Shown piece by piece: positions 1 to 10,062 of a stretch of DNA of 64,000 nt. Position 1 is the first letter of the stretch, and each line of letters begins with the position of its first letter. The stretch comes from Scandinavium sp036495715 (GTDB lineage: Bacteria > Pseudomonadota > Gammaproteobacteria > Enterobacterales > Enterobacteriaceae), in contig DASXML010000051.1 of assembly GCA_036495715.1 (NCBI GenBank), positions 1 through 64,000 of the forward strand, in the 5' to 3' direction. The notes below the pieces were generated by a model. It was not told the origin of the DNA. It made no database searches and saw nothing but the letters and a program-made list of their open reading frames with translations. The position numbers and the translations under genes are program-made.

Positions 1-2142
1 GGTCACGCCGCTGAGGCCCGGGCCTTCGCCGTCAATGCCCGGCTGCACCGGGGCGGTGGTGTCAATAACCAGTTCCCAGGCGTCAGAAGGCACAGAGGTG
101 TTGCCCACGGTATCCGTCGCGGTGACGGTCAGGCTGTGTTCGCCTTCGCTCAGATCGGTCTCCGGCGTAAACGACCAGTTACCGTTTTCATCAGCGGTGG
201 TTTCGCCCAGCTTCTCACCGTTGTCGTACACGGCAATAACAGATCCGGCTTCCGCCGTGCCGTTCAGGGTCGGGCGGGTGTCATCCGTGCTGTCGCCGTT
301 CGCCAGATTGCCGGTTTTGTTGCCCACGTCGTCGTATACGCCGCCAATAACCGGCGCATCCGGTGCGGTGGTGTCAACGATCACGACCCACGGATCGGAT
401 GGTTCGGACTGATTGCCTGCGGGGTTCTGGGTCACAAAGGTCAATGCGTGCTCTCCGTCATCGAGCGCAGCGTCAGGGGTAAATACCCAACTGCCTTCGC
501 TGTCGGTGTTGACTCGTGCGATTTCCTTGCCGTTGTCGTAAATAATGACGACAGAATCCGGCTCGGCGCTGCCGCGGATGAGTGGCGTGGCGTCAGCCGT
601 GGTATCGCCAGAAGGAACAGGCAGTGTCGTTTCTCCACGATCGTCATAGACCGCATCGACAACAGGCACATCAGGCTGGCCCGGGACCAGGATGATGCTC
701 CACGGCAGAGACTCCGTTGACACGTTACCTGTCATATCTGTTGCGGTAACGGTAAAGGTATGCGATCCCGGATTCAGCTCAGCGCCTGGCGTATAGCTCC
801 AGTTGCCTGCCGCATCGGACTGAACGTCTGCGACTTTTACACCATTATCAAAAATAGTGACCCGGCTGCCGGCTTCTGCGTGGCCATTCAGCGTTGGCGT
901 ACTGTCGTCGGTGCCTGCGCCATTCGCAACAGGGCCGGTGACGGTGCCTTCATTATCGAGAATTTCGATAATCTGCGGCTGTGCTGGCGGTACCGTGTCG
1001 ATAATAAAATCAAACTTCGCCGACGAAAGCCCGGTATTTCCAGAGAAGTCGATAGCGACAGCTCTGCCCGCGTAAACGCCATCGGGCAGAGCGTAAGGCG
1101 GGGTAAAGCTCCAGATACCGTTTGCATCGGCGTAGGTGGTTCCGATCAGCGTTTTATCGTTATAGATAGCGATCATGCTGTTCGCTTCACCCTTGCCGGA
1201 GAAGGTTGGGGTGTTGTCGCTGGTGTAGCCGTTTTTAGCCAACGCCACGATCGAACCGGTGTTATCCGCAGTAATTGAGGAGAGCTCCGCACGGGCAGGG
1301 GCAACGGTATCAATAATTAAGACAACGTAGCTCGAGGTCTGGCTGGTAGCCGGATCGCGAACGTAGAACAGCTGACCACCTTCTTCCAGAGGAATATCAA
1401 AAGTGAAGGACCACTCGCCTGCCTGATTAACCGTCGTATAGCCGATAAGCTCGCCGTTCTGGAAAAACTCAAGCGTAGCGCCGGGCTGCCCCACGCCCTG
1501 AATCAGAGGCAGCTTATCGTCGGTGACGCTGCCGCTGTACAGCATGCCGGTTCTGGCACCCACTTCATCGTACATTGTGGTAATGGATGGCTTGACGCTG
1601 ACGCCAGGCTCTTCCTGCAAAGCCATTAGTGACGCTGGCTGTGCCATTGGCGTAGCGATGGCCGGAGCCTGAGGCGTTACAGCGTCGCTCAGATTCAGCG
1701 AGGTTGCTAACTGCTCCAGCGACTGTACGGTTTCAGCGCGCTGAATCACCTTCAGGGAGGCCACTTCAGGCTGCGTCTCCTGCATCACTGCGGGCTGGCT
1801 TTCTACTACAACCGGGCCTTGAGCAGCATCATGTTGTGATGCAATATGCTGCTGATACTCGCCTTTTGGGTTCAGGGTAAAGACTTTACCGTTGGTCAGA
1901 TAAAAATCTTTCACCACCATCGTCGTTGGGGAGGCTGACGGTAAAGTCAGATGCAGATCGTTATTATGACGATCCGCCGTGACCAGGCTAATTATATCTG
2001 CATTATTGTGATCGGAAATTATATAGCGCGCACCGTTCATCGCCTGAACAGGAAAAATTTGCTCGGCGCTGTCGTCAGTGGGAAAGAAAAATAATTCATC
2101 TCTGTCATTTAAGTACGAGAAATTCATTCTTTTATAATCCAT
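1..2142 (-). CDS. BapA-like giant adhesin with Ig-like repeats (partial, 3' end outside window)
   Basis: The reading frame is open from an ATG at 2142 to the window edge with no stop. The first ~190 residues are non-repetitive and lack a signal peptide. They are followed by Ig-like repeats of about 100 residues carrying the pattern TDD..PT..G, D/NNG.KIG and W.FTP; at least five are visible, and the last in-window residues read QPGIDGEGPGLSGV. The architecture matches that of the neighbouring 2471-residue protein, so it is probably also a type I-secreted surface or biofilm adhesin. The gene lies 78 bp downstream of that neighbour on the same strand, so co-transcription is likely, with a hairpin between them. 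The Shine-Dalgarno sequence before 2142 is weak; an in-frame ATG at 2127 is an alternative start. No secretion genes are seen; they may lie to the left. Confidence 0.8.
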   Translation of the reverse strand, partial: MDYKRMNFSYLNDRDELFFFPTDDSAEQIFPVQAMNGARYIISDHNNADIISLVTADRHNNDLHLTLPSASPTTMVVKDFYLTNGKVFTLNPKGEYQQHIASQHDAAQGPVVVESQPAVMQETQPEVASLKVIQRAETVQSLEQLATSLNLSDAVTPQAPAIATPMAQPASLMALQEEPGVSVKPSITTMYDEVGARTGMLYSGSVTDDKLPLIQGVGQPGATLEFFQNGELIGYTTVNQAGEWSFTFDIPLEEGGQLFYVRDPATSQTSSYVVLIIDTVAPARAELSSITADNTGSIVALAKNGYTSDNTPTFSGKGEANSMIAIYNDKTLIGTTYADANGIWSFTPPYALPDGVYAGRAVAIDFSGNTGLSSAKFDFIIDTVPPAQPQIIEILDNEGTVTGPVANGAGTDDSTPTLNGHAEAGSRVTIFDNGVKVADVQSDAAGNWSYTPGAELNPGSHTFTVTATDMTGNVSTESLPWSIILVPGQPDVPVVDAVYDDRGETTLPVPSGDTTADATPLIRGSAEPDSVVIIYDNGKEIARVNTDSEGSWVFTPDAALDDGEHALTFVTQNPAGNQSEPSDPWVVIVDTTAPDAPVIGGVYDDVGNKTGNLANGDSTDDTRPTLNGTAEAGSVIAVYDNGEKLGETTADENGNWSFTPETDLSEGEHSLTVTATDTVGNTSVPSDAWELVIDTTAPVQPGIDGEGPGLSGVT

Positions 2143-2160
2143 AAGTCGTTATGTAGAGTT

Positions 2161-2185
2161 AAAGCGAACCAGAATGGTTCGCTTT
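2161..2185 (-). terminator. Hairpin between the two adhesin genes
   Basis: A perfect 11-bp inverted repeat (AAAGCGAACCA / TGGTTCGCTTT, 3-nt loop) sits between the stop of the 2471-residue gene and the start of the next adhesin. On the minus strand only a short, weak T-rich tail follows. It may be a partial terminator or an mRNA-stabilising hairpin that lowers expression of the downstream gene. Confidence 0.5.
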
Positions 2186-2220
2186 AGTTAATCGTTCCAC
2201 TTATTCAGTTAAATAAAGAA

Positions 2221-5200
2221 TTAATGGAACTGCACTTCAACACCTTGTTGAATAAGAATTTCGGCACCCAGTTCCGTGTGCTGATAAACGTCATAGGAGA
2301 CACCGGCTGAAATAACCTCACCGAGGTTCTCCCAGTCGCCGACATCCATGCCGTTTGGCAACAGGTCGCTCAGCATCACTACGTCGCCCGCATTGCCTTT
2401 CACGGCCAGTTGAACGTTATCGTCGTTGATGAAGGCACCCTGGTGACCCTGGTCCAGCACATCGCCGAGGGAAATCTTCAGCGTGTTGTTACCTGAACCC
2501 GTGATATCAATCACTTCCACGGAGCTCAGACGACCTTTCCAGCCGGACAGATCCAGTACCTGGTCAGCGCCGGTCAACTTGAGCGTATCCACGCCGCCGT
2601 TGCCTTCGATAACGTTGACGTTGTCAAGCAGACTGACGTCCGCTACGGAGAAGATGTTGTCGCGGCCTTGCCCGTAGATTTCAGACACATCGCCCGTGAT
2701 ATCCATGTTGACGCCAGGTACAGGCCCGGACGTGCTGGTGTAGCCGGACAGGTTACCCGCCTGGTCAATCAGCGCCGCGCTTGCGGTGCTGGCATCACCA
2801 ACGTCCATAGAGACGGTGCCTGCCGCGATATCTTCTGCGCTCAGCGTGTGCTCAAAGCGATGCGTACCGCCGTCGGTGCTGACCGTGACAATGCTGACGC
2901 GATCGCCTGCCGTGACGGCCGCTGGTGCAAACTCTACCGTCAGGCTGTTGCCATTCAGTCGAATGGCTGCCGGGGCTGGAGCCGCAGTCGTATCCAGCGT
3001 AACCGCCTGCTGAGTGACGTAACCTGCATTACCGGATTCATCGACCACACGGGTCTGGATGGTCCAGCCGGAGGTATGTTTACTCATGTCCTGGGCCGCC
3101 CAAAGGGTGCCGTCGACCATGGCATCAAACCAACTGAGGCCGCCGTCGGTAGATACCTGCACACGCTGACCTGCGTTCAGCGCGGTGTTAAGCGTGCCGT
3201 ACATCAGTCGGCCTGCATCGCCGTTGTCGGTGACAAAGTCGTTGCCGTCAAAGCCAGAGTCTTTACCCATGTGGGAGAGACGGGCTACCTGCACCGGACC
3301 ATCGCCATCGGACATAATCACGTCGAAGCCGTTGGACGGCACCGATGAATTACCGGCTTTGTCCGTTGCGACCGCGGTGAAGACGTGTTCGCCGCCTTCA
3401 AGTTCGCTTTCAGGCGTGAACGTCCACTTGCCTTCGGCATCCACCTGCGCCGTACCGATCTCCTGACCGTTGTCGTAAACGGTCACGGTAGCACCGGCTT
3501 CCGCTCGGCCTGACACCGTTGGCTGGCGATCGTCGGTGATATCACCGGGTTCCAGTTCGCCCGTCTTGCTGCCGACATCGTCATAAACGCTGTCGATGAT
3601 AGGGGCATCCGGAGCAAGCGTATCCACGTTCACCACCCACGGATCGGAAGGTGCGGACTGGTTACCCGTTGGGTCCTGCATGATGACGGTGACGCTGTGC
3701 TCGCCGTCTTCAAGGCCTGGTTCCGGGGTAAACGTCCAGTTGCCTTCGTCATCCACCAGCACTTCACCGATCTTCTCGCCGTTATCCAGCACGATCACGG
3801 TGTCACCTGGCTCACCTTTACCGTTAAAGGTTGGGGTGTCGTCATCGGTGCTGCCGCCGTTTTCAATCGGACCGGTAATCGGGCCTTTATCGTCGATAAC
3901 GTCGCTGATGCCCGAACCTTCGCCGTCGATGCCTGGCTGCGCCGGGGCCGTCGTGTCGACAATCAGTTCCCACGCGTCAGACGGAGCAGAAGTGTTGCCC
4001 ACGGCGTCGGTGGCGGTTACGGTCAGGCTGTGTTCGCCTTCGCTCAGATCGGTTTCTGGCGTGAAGCTCCAGTTGCCGTTTTCGTCGGCGGTGGTTTCGC
4101 CCAGTTTTTGACCATTGTCGTAAATCACGACCACAGAACCGGCTTCTGCCGTACCGTTCAGGGTCGGACGGGTGTCATCCGTTGTGTCACCGCTGGTCAG
4201 ATTGCCAGTTTTCACGCCCACATCATCAAATACGCCGCTAATCACTGGTGCGTCAGGTGCAGAGGTATCAACCGTTACCACCCACGGATCGGACGGTTCA
4301 GACTGGTTGCCCGCCGGATCCTGCATAATTACGGTAAAGCTATGCTCGCCGTCGGCGAGACCGGTTTCCGGCGTAAACGTCCAGTTACCGTCTTCATCAA
4401 CGGTGGCTTCACCGATCTTCTCGCCGTTATCCAGAACGATGACGGTGTCACCCGGCTCGCCGGTACCGTTAAAGGTCGGGGTGTCGTCGTCGGTGTTGCC
4501 GCCATTCTCAATCGGGCCGGTGATTGGGCCTTTGTCGTCGATAACGCTGCCGATACCCGGACCGTTGCCGTCAATACCTGGCTGAGCTGGTGCCGTGGTG
4601 TCGATGATCAGCTCCCAGGCGTCAGAAGGCGCAGAGACATTACCCGTGGCATCAATGACTGCGGCAGCAAACGTATGTTCACCTTCCACCAGATCGGACT
4701 CTGGCGTGAATGTCCAGTGGCCTTCGCTGTCTGCGGTGACTTCGCCCAGCTTTTGACCGTTGTCATAGATAGCGACCACGGAATCCGCCGGTGCCGTACC
4801 GCTCAGGGTTGGGCGGGTGTCATCGGTGCTGTCGCCGCTGCTCAGGTTGCCGGTCTTCACCCCAACATCGTCATAGATGCCGTCAATGGTCGGGCTCACG
4901 GAAGCTTCAGGCGTCATCAGCGTGAAATCAAACGACGCTGACGGCTCGCTGGCGTTGCCTGCCGGATCGATAGCCACGGCGGTAATATCATGCTCACCAT
5001 CCGCCATTGGCTTCTGAGGCGTGAAGCTCCAGTTACCGTTATCGTCGGCGGTGGTTTCACCCAGCTTCTGACCGTTATCGTAGATAACCACGGTGGCGCC
5101 TGCTTCGGCGGTGCCGCTGATGGTCGGACGATTGTCGTCAGTCACATCACCAGGCTCGAGTTCGCCGACTTTGCCACCCACGTCGTCATAGATGCTGCCG

Positions 5201-8200
5201 ATAACCGGTGCGTCAGGTGCGGTGGTGTCCACGATCACAACCCATGGATCAGACGGCTCAGACTGGTTGCCTGCTGGATCCTGAATAATGACGCTGATTT
5301 CATGCTCGCCGTCTTCAAGGCCCGTTTCCGGGGTGAACGTCCAGTTGCCGTCTTCATCAACCACGACTTCGCCGATCTTGTCGCCATTATCCAAAACGAT
5401 GACGGTGTCACCCGGTTCGCCCTTGCCGTTGAAGGTCGGGGTATCGTCGTCGGTCACGCCGCCGTTTTCGATTGGGCCAGTAATTGGGCCTTTGTCGTCG
5501 ATAACGCCGCTGATACCAGGGCCTTCACCGTCGATGCCAGGCTGTGCCGGTGCAGTGGTGTCGATAACCAGTTCCCACACGTCGGACGGGGCAGATGTAT
5601 TGCCCACGGCATCCGTGGCGGTGACGGTCAGGCTGTGTTCACCTTCGCTCAGATCGGTATCCGGCGTGAAGCTCCAGTTGCCGTCTTCGTCAGCGGTGGT
5701 TTCGCCAATTTTCTGACCGTTGTCATAGATAGCCACGACCGAGCCCGCTTCGGCGGTGCCGTTGAGCGTAGGGCGAGTGTCATCGGTGCTGTCGCCGTTG
5801 TTCAGTGGACCCTGAATTGCGCCCACGTCGTCGGTGATGCTGCCGATAACCGGCGCGTCAGGTGCTGTGGTATCAACAATCACTACCCACGGGTCGGATG
5901 GCTCAGACTGGTTGCCCGCTGGATCCTGGATAATGACGCTGATTTCATGCTCGCCGTCTTCCAGACCGGTTTCCGGGGTGAACGTCCAGTCGCCGTTCTC
6001 ATCAACGATAACTTCGCCAATGGGTTCGCCGTTGTCAGTGATGATGACGGTATCGCCCGGTTCACCCGTGCCGTTGAAGGTCGGGGTGTCGTCGTCGGTG
6101 CTGCCGCCGTTCTCAATCGGACCGGTGATAGGGCCTTTATCGTCGATAACGTCGCTGATACCCGGACCGTTGCCGTCAATGCCCGGCTGTGCCGGTGCGG
6201 TGGTGTCGATAACCAGCTCCCATGCGTCAGATGGCGCAGAGGTGTTGCCCGCCGCATCGGTCGCAGTGGCGGTCAGGCTGTGTTCGCCTTCGCTTAGATC
6301 GGTATCCGGGGTAAATGACCAGTTGCCGTCTTTGTCGGCGGTGGTTTCACCAATCTTCTGACCGTTGTCATAAATGGCGACCACGGAGCCCGCTTCGGCC
6401 GTGCCGTTCAGGGTTGGACGGGTGTCATCGGTCGTATCGCCGTTAGCCAGATCGCCGGTTTTCACGCCCACGTCATCGAATACGCCACCAATAACGGGGG
6501 CGTCAGGTGCGGTGGTATCAAGAATCTCCACGATCCAGGTTTCAGATGGCGCAGAGGTATTCCCGACGGCATCAGTCGCCGTAGCGGTCAGATTATGTTC
6601 GCCTTCGCTGAGATCGGTTTCTGGCGTGAAGCTCCAGTTGCCGTCTTCGTCGGCGGTGGTTTCACCCAGCTTCTGGCCGTTGTCGTAAATCGTAACAACA
6701 GAACCCGCTTCTGCGGTGCCGCTCAGGGTAGGGCGCGTGTCGTCAGTTCCCTGACCGTTAATGAGCTCGCCGGTTTCGCTGCCGACGTCGTCATACAGGC
6801 CACCAATGACCGGTGCGTCAGGTGCGGTGGTGTCAACGATCACAACCCACGGGTCGGAAGGTTCAGACTGATTGCCAGCAGGGTCCTGAATAATGACGCT
6901 GATTTCATGCTCGCCATCCTCCAGACCGGTTTCTGGTGTGAAGGTCCAGTGACCTTCGTCATCAACGATGACTTCGCCGATTGGGTTGCCGTTATCGGTA
7001 ATGATCACGGTATCACCCGGCTCGCCGGTGCCGTTAAAGGTCGGGGTTTCGTCGTCGGTGCTGCCGCCGTTCTCAATCGGACCGGTGATCGGGCCTTTGT
7101 CGTCGATAACACCGCTGAGGCCAGGGCCTTCGCCGTCGATGCCTGGCTGGTCAGGCGCCGTGGTGTCGATAACCAGTTCCCATGGAGCAGAAGGCTCAGA
7201 GGTGTTGCCCACCGCATCGGTGGCGGTGACAGTCAGGCTGTGTTCGCCTTCGCTCAGATCGGTTTCTGGCGTGAAGCTCCAGTTGCCGTTTTCGTCGGCG
7301 GTGGTTTCGCCCAGTTTTTGACCGTTGTCGTAAATCGCGATCACAGAACCGGCTTCCGCCGTACCGTTCAGGGTCGGACGAGTGTCATCGGTGCTGTCGC
7401 CGTTGTTCAGGTTGCCCTGGATTGCGCCCACATCATCGGTGATGCTGCCGATAACTGGCGCATCCGGTGCGGTGGTATCGACAATCACCACCCACGGGTC
7501 GGACGGCTCAGACTGGTTGCCCGCCGGATCCTGAATAATGACGCTGATTTCATGCTCGCCGTCTTCCAGACCGGTTTCCGGGGTGAAGGTCCAGGTACCA
7601 TCATCACCAATCACCACTTCGCCAATCGGTTCGCCGTTATCGGTGACGATAATGGTGTCGCCCGGATTGCCGGTGCCGTTGAAGGTCGGGGTGTCGTCGT
7701 CGGTGCTGCCGCCGTTCTCGATCGGACCGGTGATCGGGCCTTTGTCGTCGATAACGTCGCTGATACCCGGGCCGTTGCCGTCAATGACTGGCTGCGCAGG
7801 GGCAGTGGTGTCGACGATCAATTCCCATGCGTCAGATGGCGCAGAGGTGTTGCCCGCCGCATCGGTCGCGGTGGTGGTCAGGCTGTGTTCGCCTTCGCTC
7901 AGATCGGTATCCGGGGTAAATGACCAGTTGCCGTCTTTGTCGGCTATGGTTTCACCCATCTTCTGACCGTTGTCATAAATGGTGACCACGGAGCCTGCTT
8001 CCGCCGTACCGTTCAGGGTTGGACGGGTGTCATCGGTCGTATCGCCGTTGTTCAGACTACCCTGAATCGCGCCCACGTCGTCCAGAATACTGCCGATAAC
8101 TGGCGCATCCGGAGCGGTGGTGTCGACAATAACAACCCATGGGTCGGATGGGTCGGTTTCGTTACCGTCCTGATCCTTGATAATGACGCTGATTTCGTGA

Positions 8201-9636
8201 TCGCCTTCGCCCAGATCGGTCTCCGGCGTAAACGTCCAGTTGCCGTCTTCGTCAACGGTGGTTTCGCCAATGACTTCGCCGTTATCAATTACGATCACGG
8301 TGTCGCCCGGCTCGCCTTTGCCGTTCAGGGTTGGGGTGGTGTCGTCGGTGGTATCGCCACTTTTGATAGGTCCGGTTATAGGCCCTTTATCATCAATAAT
8401 TTCGCCAATCGGGTCAGGAATACGCTCCACCGGGCCTTCAGATGGCGGCAGAACGTCGACGGTCAGATCCCAGCCTTTAGACGGCGCTGAAGCGTTACCC
8501 GCGCTGTCAGTTGCACGCACGGTGAAGCTGTGTTCGCCTTCGCTCAATTCAACCGCAGGGGTAAAGGACCAGTTGCCGTTAGCATCGGCACGGGTTTCAC
8601 CTATTTTTTTACCGTTATCAAAGAGGGTAACGAGGGATCCAGCTTCAGCACGACCTTGCAGGGTAGGCTGAAGATCATCGGTGCTGTCGCCCGGCTTAAG
8701 CCAGCCGGTCTGAGCGCCCGCATCGTCATAGATACCGGTAATGGAAGGCGTGGCGGGTGCCACGGTATCAACGGTGAAATCGAAGCCAGGGGAAGGGGCG
8801 CTGGTGGTATCATCGGCCGCTTTTTCAACCAGCGTAACGTTGTGGGAGCCGTCTGCTAACGGCTGCTCAGGCGTGAAGGACCAGCGACCGTCTTTGCCGA
8901 CGATGGTCTGGCCAATTTGTTTACCGTTGTCATAAATGATGACGGTGTTACCCGGCGTGCCGCTGTTGCCGGAGAATGTCGGGGTGTTGTCGTCGGTAGC
9001 GGTACCCTTAAGGATCTCGCCCTGCAGGGAGCCCTGGTTATCAATGACCAGACCTAATTTCGGGGTAGTGACCTCTGCGGGTGCATGTGGGGTATCTGAT
9101 GGCTGAGCAGGGGAAGCTTCAGAGTCAGTATGCTTGTTTTTGCCTGAATGGCTCTTGCCTAAGGCCAGTGCGCCCAGCGTGGCGAAAGAGGCGCCAAAAA
9201 TGCCCAGCGCGGCAAACAGGCCGAAGAAATCGTGGTTCGACTGCTCGTCAGTGCTGAGCACCAGCGGAGAGGTTTCACCATCTTCAAGCATCGCTGCGAC
9301 AGCGCTGCTGTTGTCGCCTTCGGATGAGATGTACGGATGATAGGTGCCGTCTTCCGCCATGCCAATGAGCTCAGCGTCCTGCTGGAAGTAATCCTCGATG
9401 ATGATCGTCGGATGATCCGGCGTATCGCCTTCGAGGCAAACATACAGGTCTTTACCTACGCGTTTTACCGTAATGTTTTCGGGTGCTAATCCCGTTTCTT
9501 TGTCCGCCAGAATAAATTTGCCATTATGAATGGCCTTTATTTTTTTCGGCGTAGCAGAACTTTTTGGTGTCAAAGATACCTGCTGGTGAATGTTTTTTCC
9601 ATCCATCAGAACAAGTGTTGCAGGGCGCATAACCAT
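2221..9636 (-). CDS. BapA-like giant surface adhesin, 18 Ig-like repeats
   Basis: The 2471-residue protein starts with a non-repetitive, BapA-prefix-like N-terminal domain (residues ~1-190) that has a hydrophobic stretch near 140-165 but no classical signal peptide. Eighteen Ig-like repeats of ~104 residues follow (~195-2100), largely alternating between a DDVG... type and a VIDDKGPITGPIENGG type. The C-terminal ~250 residues are rich in Gly, Asp and Asn (GQGRDNIF, IEGNGGVDTLKL, ITGSGNNTLKI), as in type I-secreted biofilm proteins of the Bap family. The inferred role is cell-surface adhesion and biofilm formation after type I secretion. The start at 9636 is supported by AGGAA 6 nt upstream. 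The next adhesin follows on the same strand and a LuxR-type regulator is divergent upstream. Repeat purity makes repeat-number change likely. Confidence 0.88.
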   Translation of the reverse strand: MVMRPATLVLMDGKNIHQQVSLTPKSSATPKKIKAIHNGKFILADKETGLAPENITVKRVGKDLYVCLEGDTPDHPTIIIEDYFQQDAELIGMAEDGTYHPYISSEGDNSSAVAAMLEDGETSPLVLSTDEQSNHDFFGLFAALGIFGASFATLGALALGKSHSGKNKHTDSEASPAQPSDTPHAPAEVTTPKLGLVIDNQGSLQGEILKGTATDDNTPTFSGNSGTPGNTVIIYDNGKQIGQTIVGKDGRWSFTPEQPLADGSHNVTLVEKAADDTTSAPSPGFDFTVDTVAPATPSITGIYDDAGAQTGWLKPGDSTDDLQPTLQGRAEAGSLVTLFDNGKKIGETRADANGNWSFTPAVELSEGEHSFTVRATDSAGNASAPSKGWDLTVDVLPPSEGPVERIPDPIGEIIDDKGPITGPIKSGDTTDDTTPTLNGKGEPGDTVIVIDNGEVIGETTVDEDGNWTFTPETDLGEGDHEISVIIKDQDGNETDPSDPWVVIVDTTAPDAPVIGSILDDVGAIQGSLNNGDTTDDTRPTLNGTAEAGSVVTIYDNGQKMGETIADKDGNWSFTPDTDLSEGEHSLTTTATDAAGNTSAPSDAWELIVDTTAPAQPVIDGNGPGISDVIDDKGPITGPIENGGSTDDDTPTFNGTGNPGDTIIVTDNGEPIGEVVIGDDGTWTFTPETGLEDGEHEISVIIQDPAGNQSEPSDPWVVIVDTTAPDAPVIGSITDDVGAIQGNLNNGDSTDDTRPTLNGTAEAGSVIAIYDNGQKLGETTADENGNWSFTPETDLSEGEHSLTVTATDAVGNTSEPSAPWELVIDTTAPDQPGIDGEGPGLSGVIDDKGPITGPIENGGSTDDETPTFNGTGEPGDTVIITDNGNPIGEVIVDDEGHWTFTPETGLEDGEHEISVIIQDPAGNQSEPSDPWVVIVDTTAPDAPVIGGLYDDVGSETGELINGQGTDDTRPTLSGTAEAGSVVTIYDNGQKLGETTADEDGNWSFTPETDLSEGEHNLTATATDAVGNTSAPSETWIVEILDTTAPDAPVIGGVFDDVGVKTGDLANGDTTDDTRPTLNGTAEAGSVVAIYDNGQKIGETTADKDGNWSFTPDTDLSEGEHSLTATATDAAGNTSAPSDAWELVIDTTAPAQPGIDGNGPGISDVIDDKGPITGPIENGGSTDDDTPTFNGTGEPGDTVIITDNGEPIGEVIVDENGDWTFTPETGLEDGEHEISVIIQDPAGNQSEPSDPWVVIVDTTAPDAPVIGSITDDVGAIQGPLNNGDSTDDTRPTLNGTAEAGSVVAIYDNGQKIGETTADEDGNWSFTPDTDLSEGEHSLTVTATDAVGNTSAPSDVWELVIDTTAPAQPGIDGEGPGISGVIDDKGPITGPIENGGVTDDDTPTFNGKGEPGDTVIVLDNGDKIGEVVVDEDGNWTFTPETGLEDGEHEISVIIQDPAGNQSEPSDPWVVIVDTTAPDAPVIGSIYDDVGGKVGELEPGDVTDDNRPTISGTAEAGATVVIYDNGQKLGETTADDNGNWSFTPQKPMADGEHDITAVAIDPAGNASEPSASFDFTLMTPEASVSPTIDGIYDDVGVKTGNLSSGDSTDDTRPTLSGTAPADSVVAIYDNGQKLGEVTADSEGHWTFTPESDLVEGEHTFAAAVIDATGNVSAPSDAWELIIDTTAPAQPGIDGNGPGIGSVIDDKGPITGPIENGGNTDDDTPTFNGTGEPGDTVIVLDNGEKIGEATVDEDGNWTFTPETGLADGEHSFTVIMQDPAGNQSEPSDPWVVTVDTSAPDAPVISGVFDDVGVKTGNLTSGDTTDDTRPTLNGTAEAGSVVVIYDNGQKLGETTADENGNWSFTPETDLSEGEHSLTVTATDAVGNTSAPSDAWELIVDTTAPAQPGIDGEGSGISDVIDDKGPITGPIENGGSTDDDTPTFNGKGEPGDTVIVLDNGEKIGEVLVDDEGNWTFTPEPGLEDGEHSVTVIMQDPTGNQSAPSDPWVVNVDTLAPDAPIIDSVYDDVGSKTGELEPGDITDDRQPTVSGRAEAGATVTVYDNGQEIGTAQVDAEGKWTFTPESELEGGEHVFTAVATDKAGNSSVPSNGFDVIMSDGDGPVQVARLSHMGKDSGFDGNDFVTDNGDAGRLMYGTLNTALNAGQRVQVSTDGGLSWFDAMVDGTLWAAQDMSKHTSGWTIQTRVVDESGNAGYVTQQAVTLDTTAAPAPAAIRLNGNSLTVEFAPAAVTAGDRVSIVTVSTDGGTHRFEHTLSAEDIAAGTVSMDVGDASTASAALIDQAGNLSGYTSTSGPVPGVNMDITGDVSEIYGQGRDNIFSVADVSLLDNVNVIEGNGGVDTLKLTGADQVLDLSGWKGRLSSVEVIDITGSGNNTLKISLGDVLDQGHQGAFINDDNVQLAVKGNAGDVVMLSDLLPNGMDVGDWENLGEVISAGVSYDVYQHTELGAEILIQQGVEVQFH
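3320..9060 (-). repeat. Tandem ~312-bp coding repeats (Ig-like modules)
   Basis: The region is made of 18 tandem modules of about 104 codons, each with a TDD..PT(L/F)NG core and a DTTAPDAPVIG-type linker. Two module types alternate, so the nucleotide super-repeat is about 620-630 bp in many places. Antisense reading frames across the region are long only because of the repeats' base bias. Confidence 0.85.
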
Positions 9637-10062
9637 ATCGTATTCCTACTTAAATTCAATTTCTGTCAGTACAACCGCTACATGCTGCCGTTGCTATCAA
9701 CGTAAATGTAACAATCAAAATAAAGTGTTCAGGGTCGCTGAACATAATTCAGGACGACGCAGACACAGAGCGCGATGGCGTCATTCCTGAGAGTCGCTAT
9801 TGAATCGTTTGGCCGGGGAAATGTCTTTCTGATTGGTATGAATTCTTAAATCGTCCTGGCAGTCATGTACGAAATCCCCGAATACGACTTAATTACGCCC
9901 CTGAAACCAGATATAACCCTTCTCCTACAAATCGTAAGCCGCCTTAAATGATTGCAGCGAGACCCCGTTCCTCCGGCATCCTGACGGAATGCGGCCCTGT
10001 CCTCAGAATATAAAGTGGTCAAAAATTAACGAGCGGTGAATGCACTGCTATCGAGGGCGGAA
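9637..10062. promoter_or_regulatory. Divergent intergenic region, adhesin / LuxR regulator
   Basis: About 425 bp separate the start of the giant adhesin (minus strand) and the LuxR-type regulator (plus strand). No convincing gene is present. The position makes it the likely shared regulatory region. I did not identify a specific operator with confidence. Confidence 0.45.

Noticed and set aside
35..1278. Plus-strand frames in the first 1.3 kb
   Set aside because: They are antisense to the partial adhesin gene, which is open through the whole stretch and carries clear Ig-like repeats.
3320..9060. Regularly spaced repeats that might suggest a CRISPR array
   Set aside because: Repeat units are ~312 bp, coding and in frame; there are no short repeats with unique spacers and no cas genes.
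2668..9790. Long plus-strand reading frames (100-440 codons) opposite the giant adhesin
   Set aside because: They lie antisense to the repetitive adhesin, repeat with its period, lack ribosome-binding sites and have low-complexity composition; they are shadows of the repeats.
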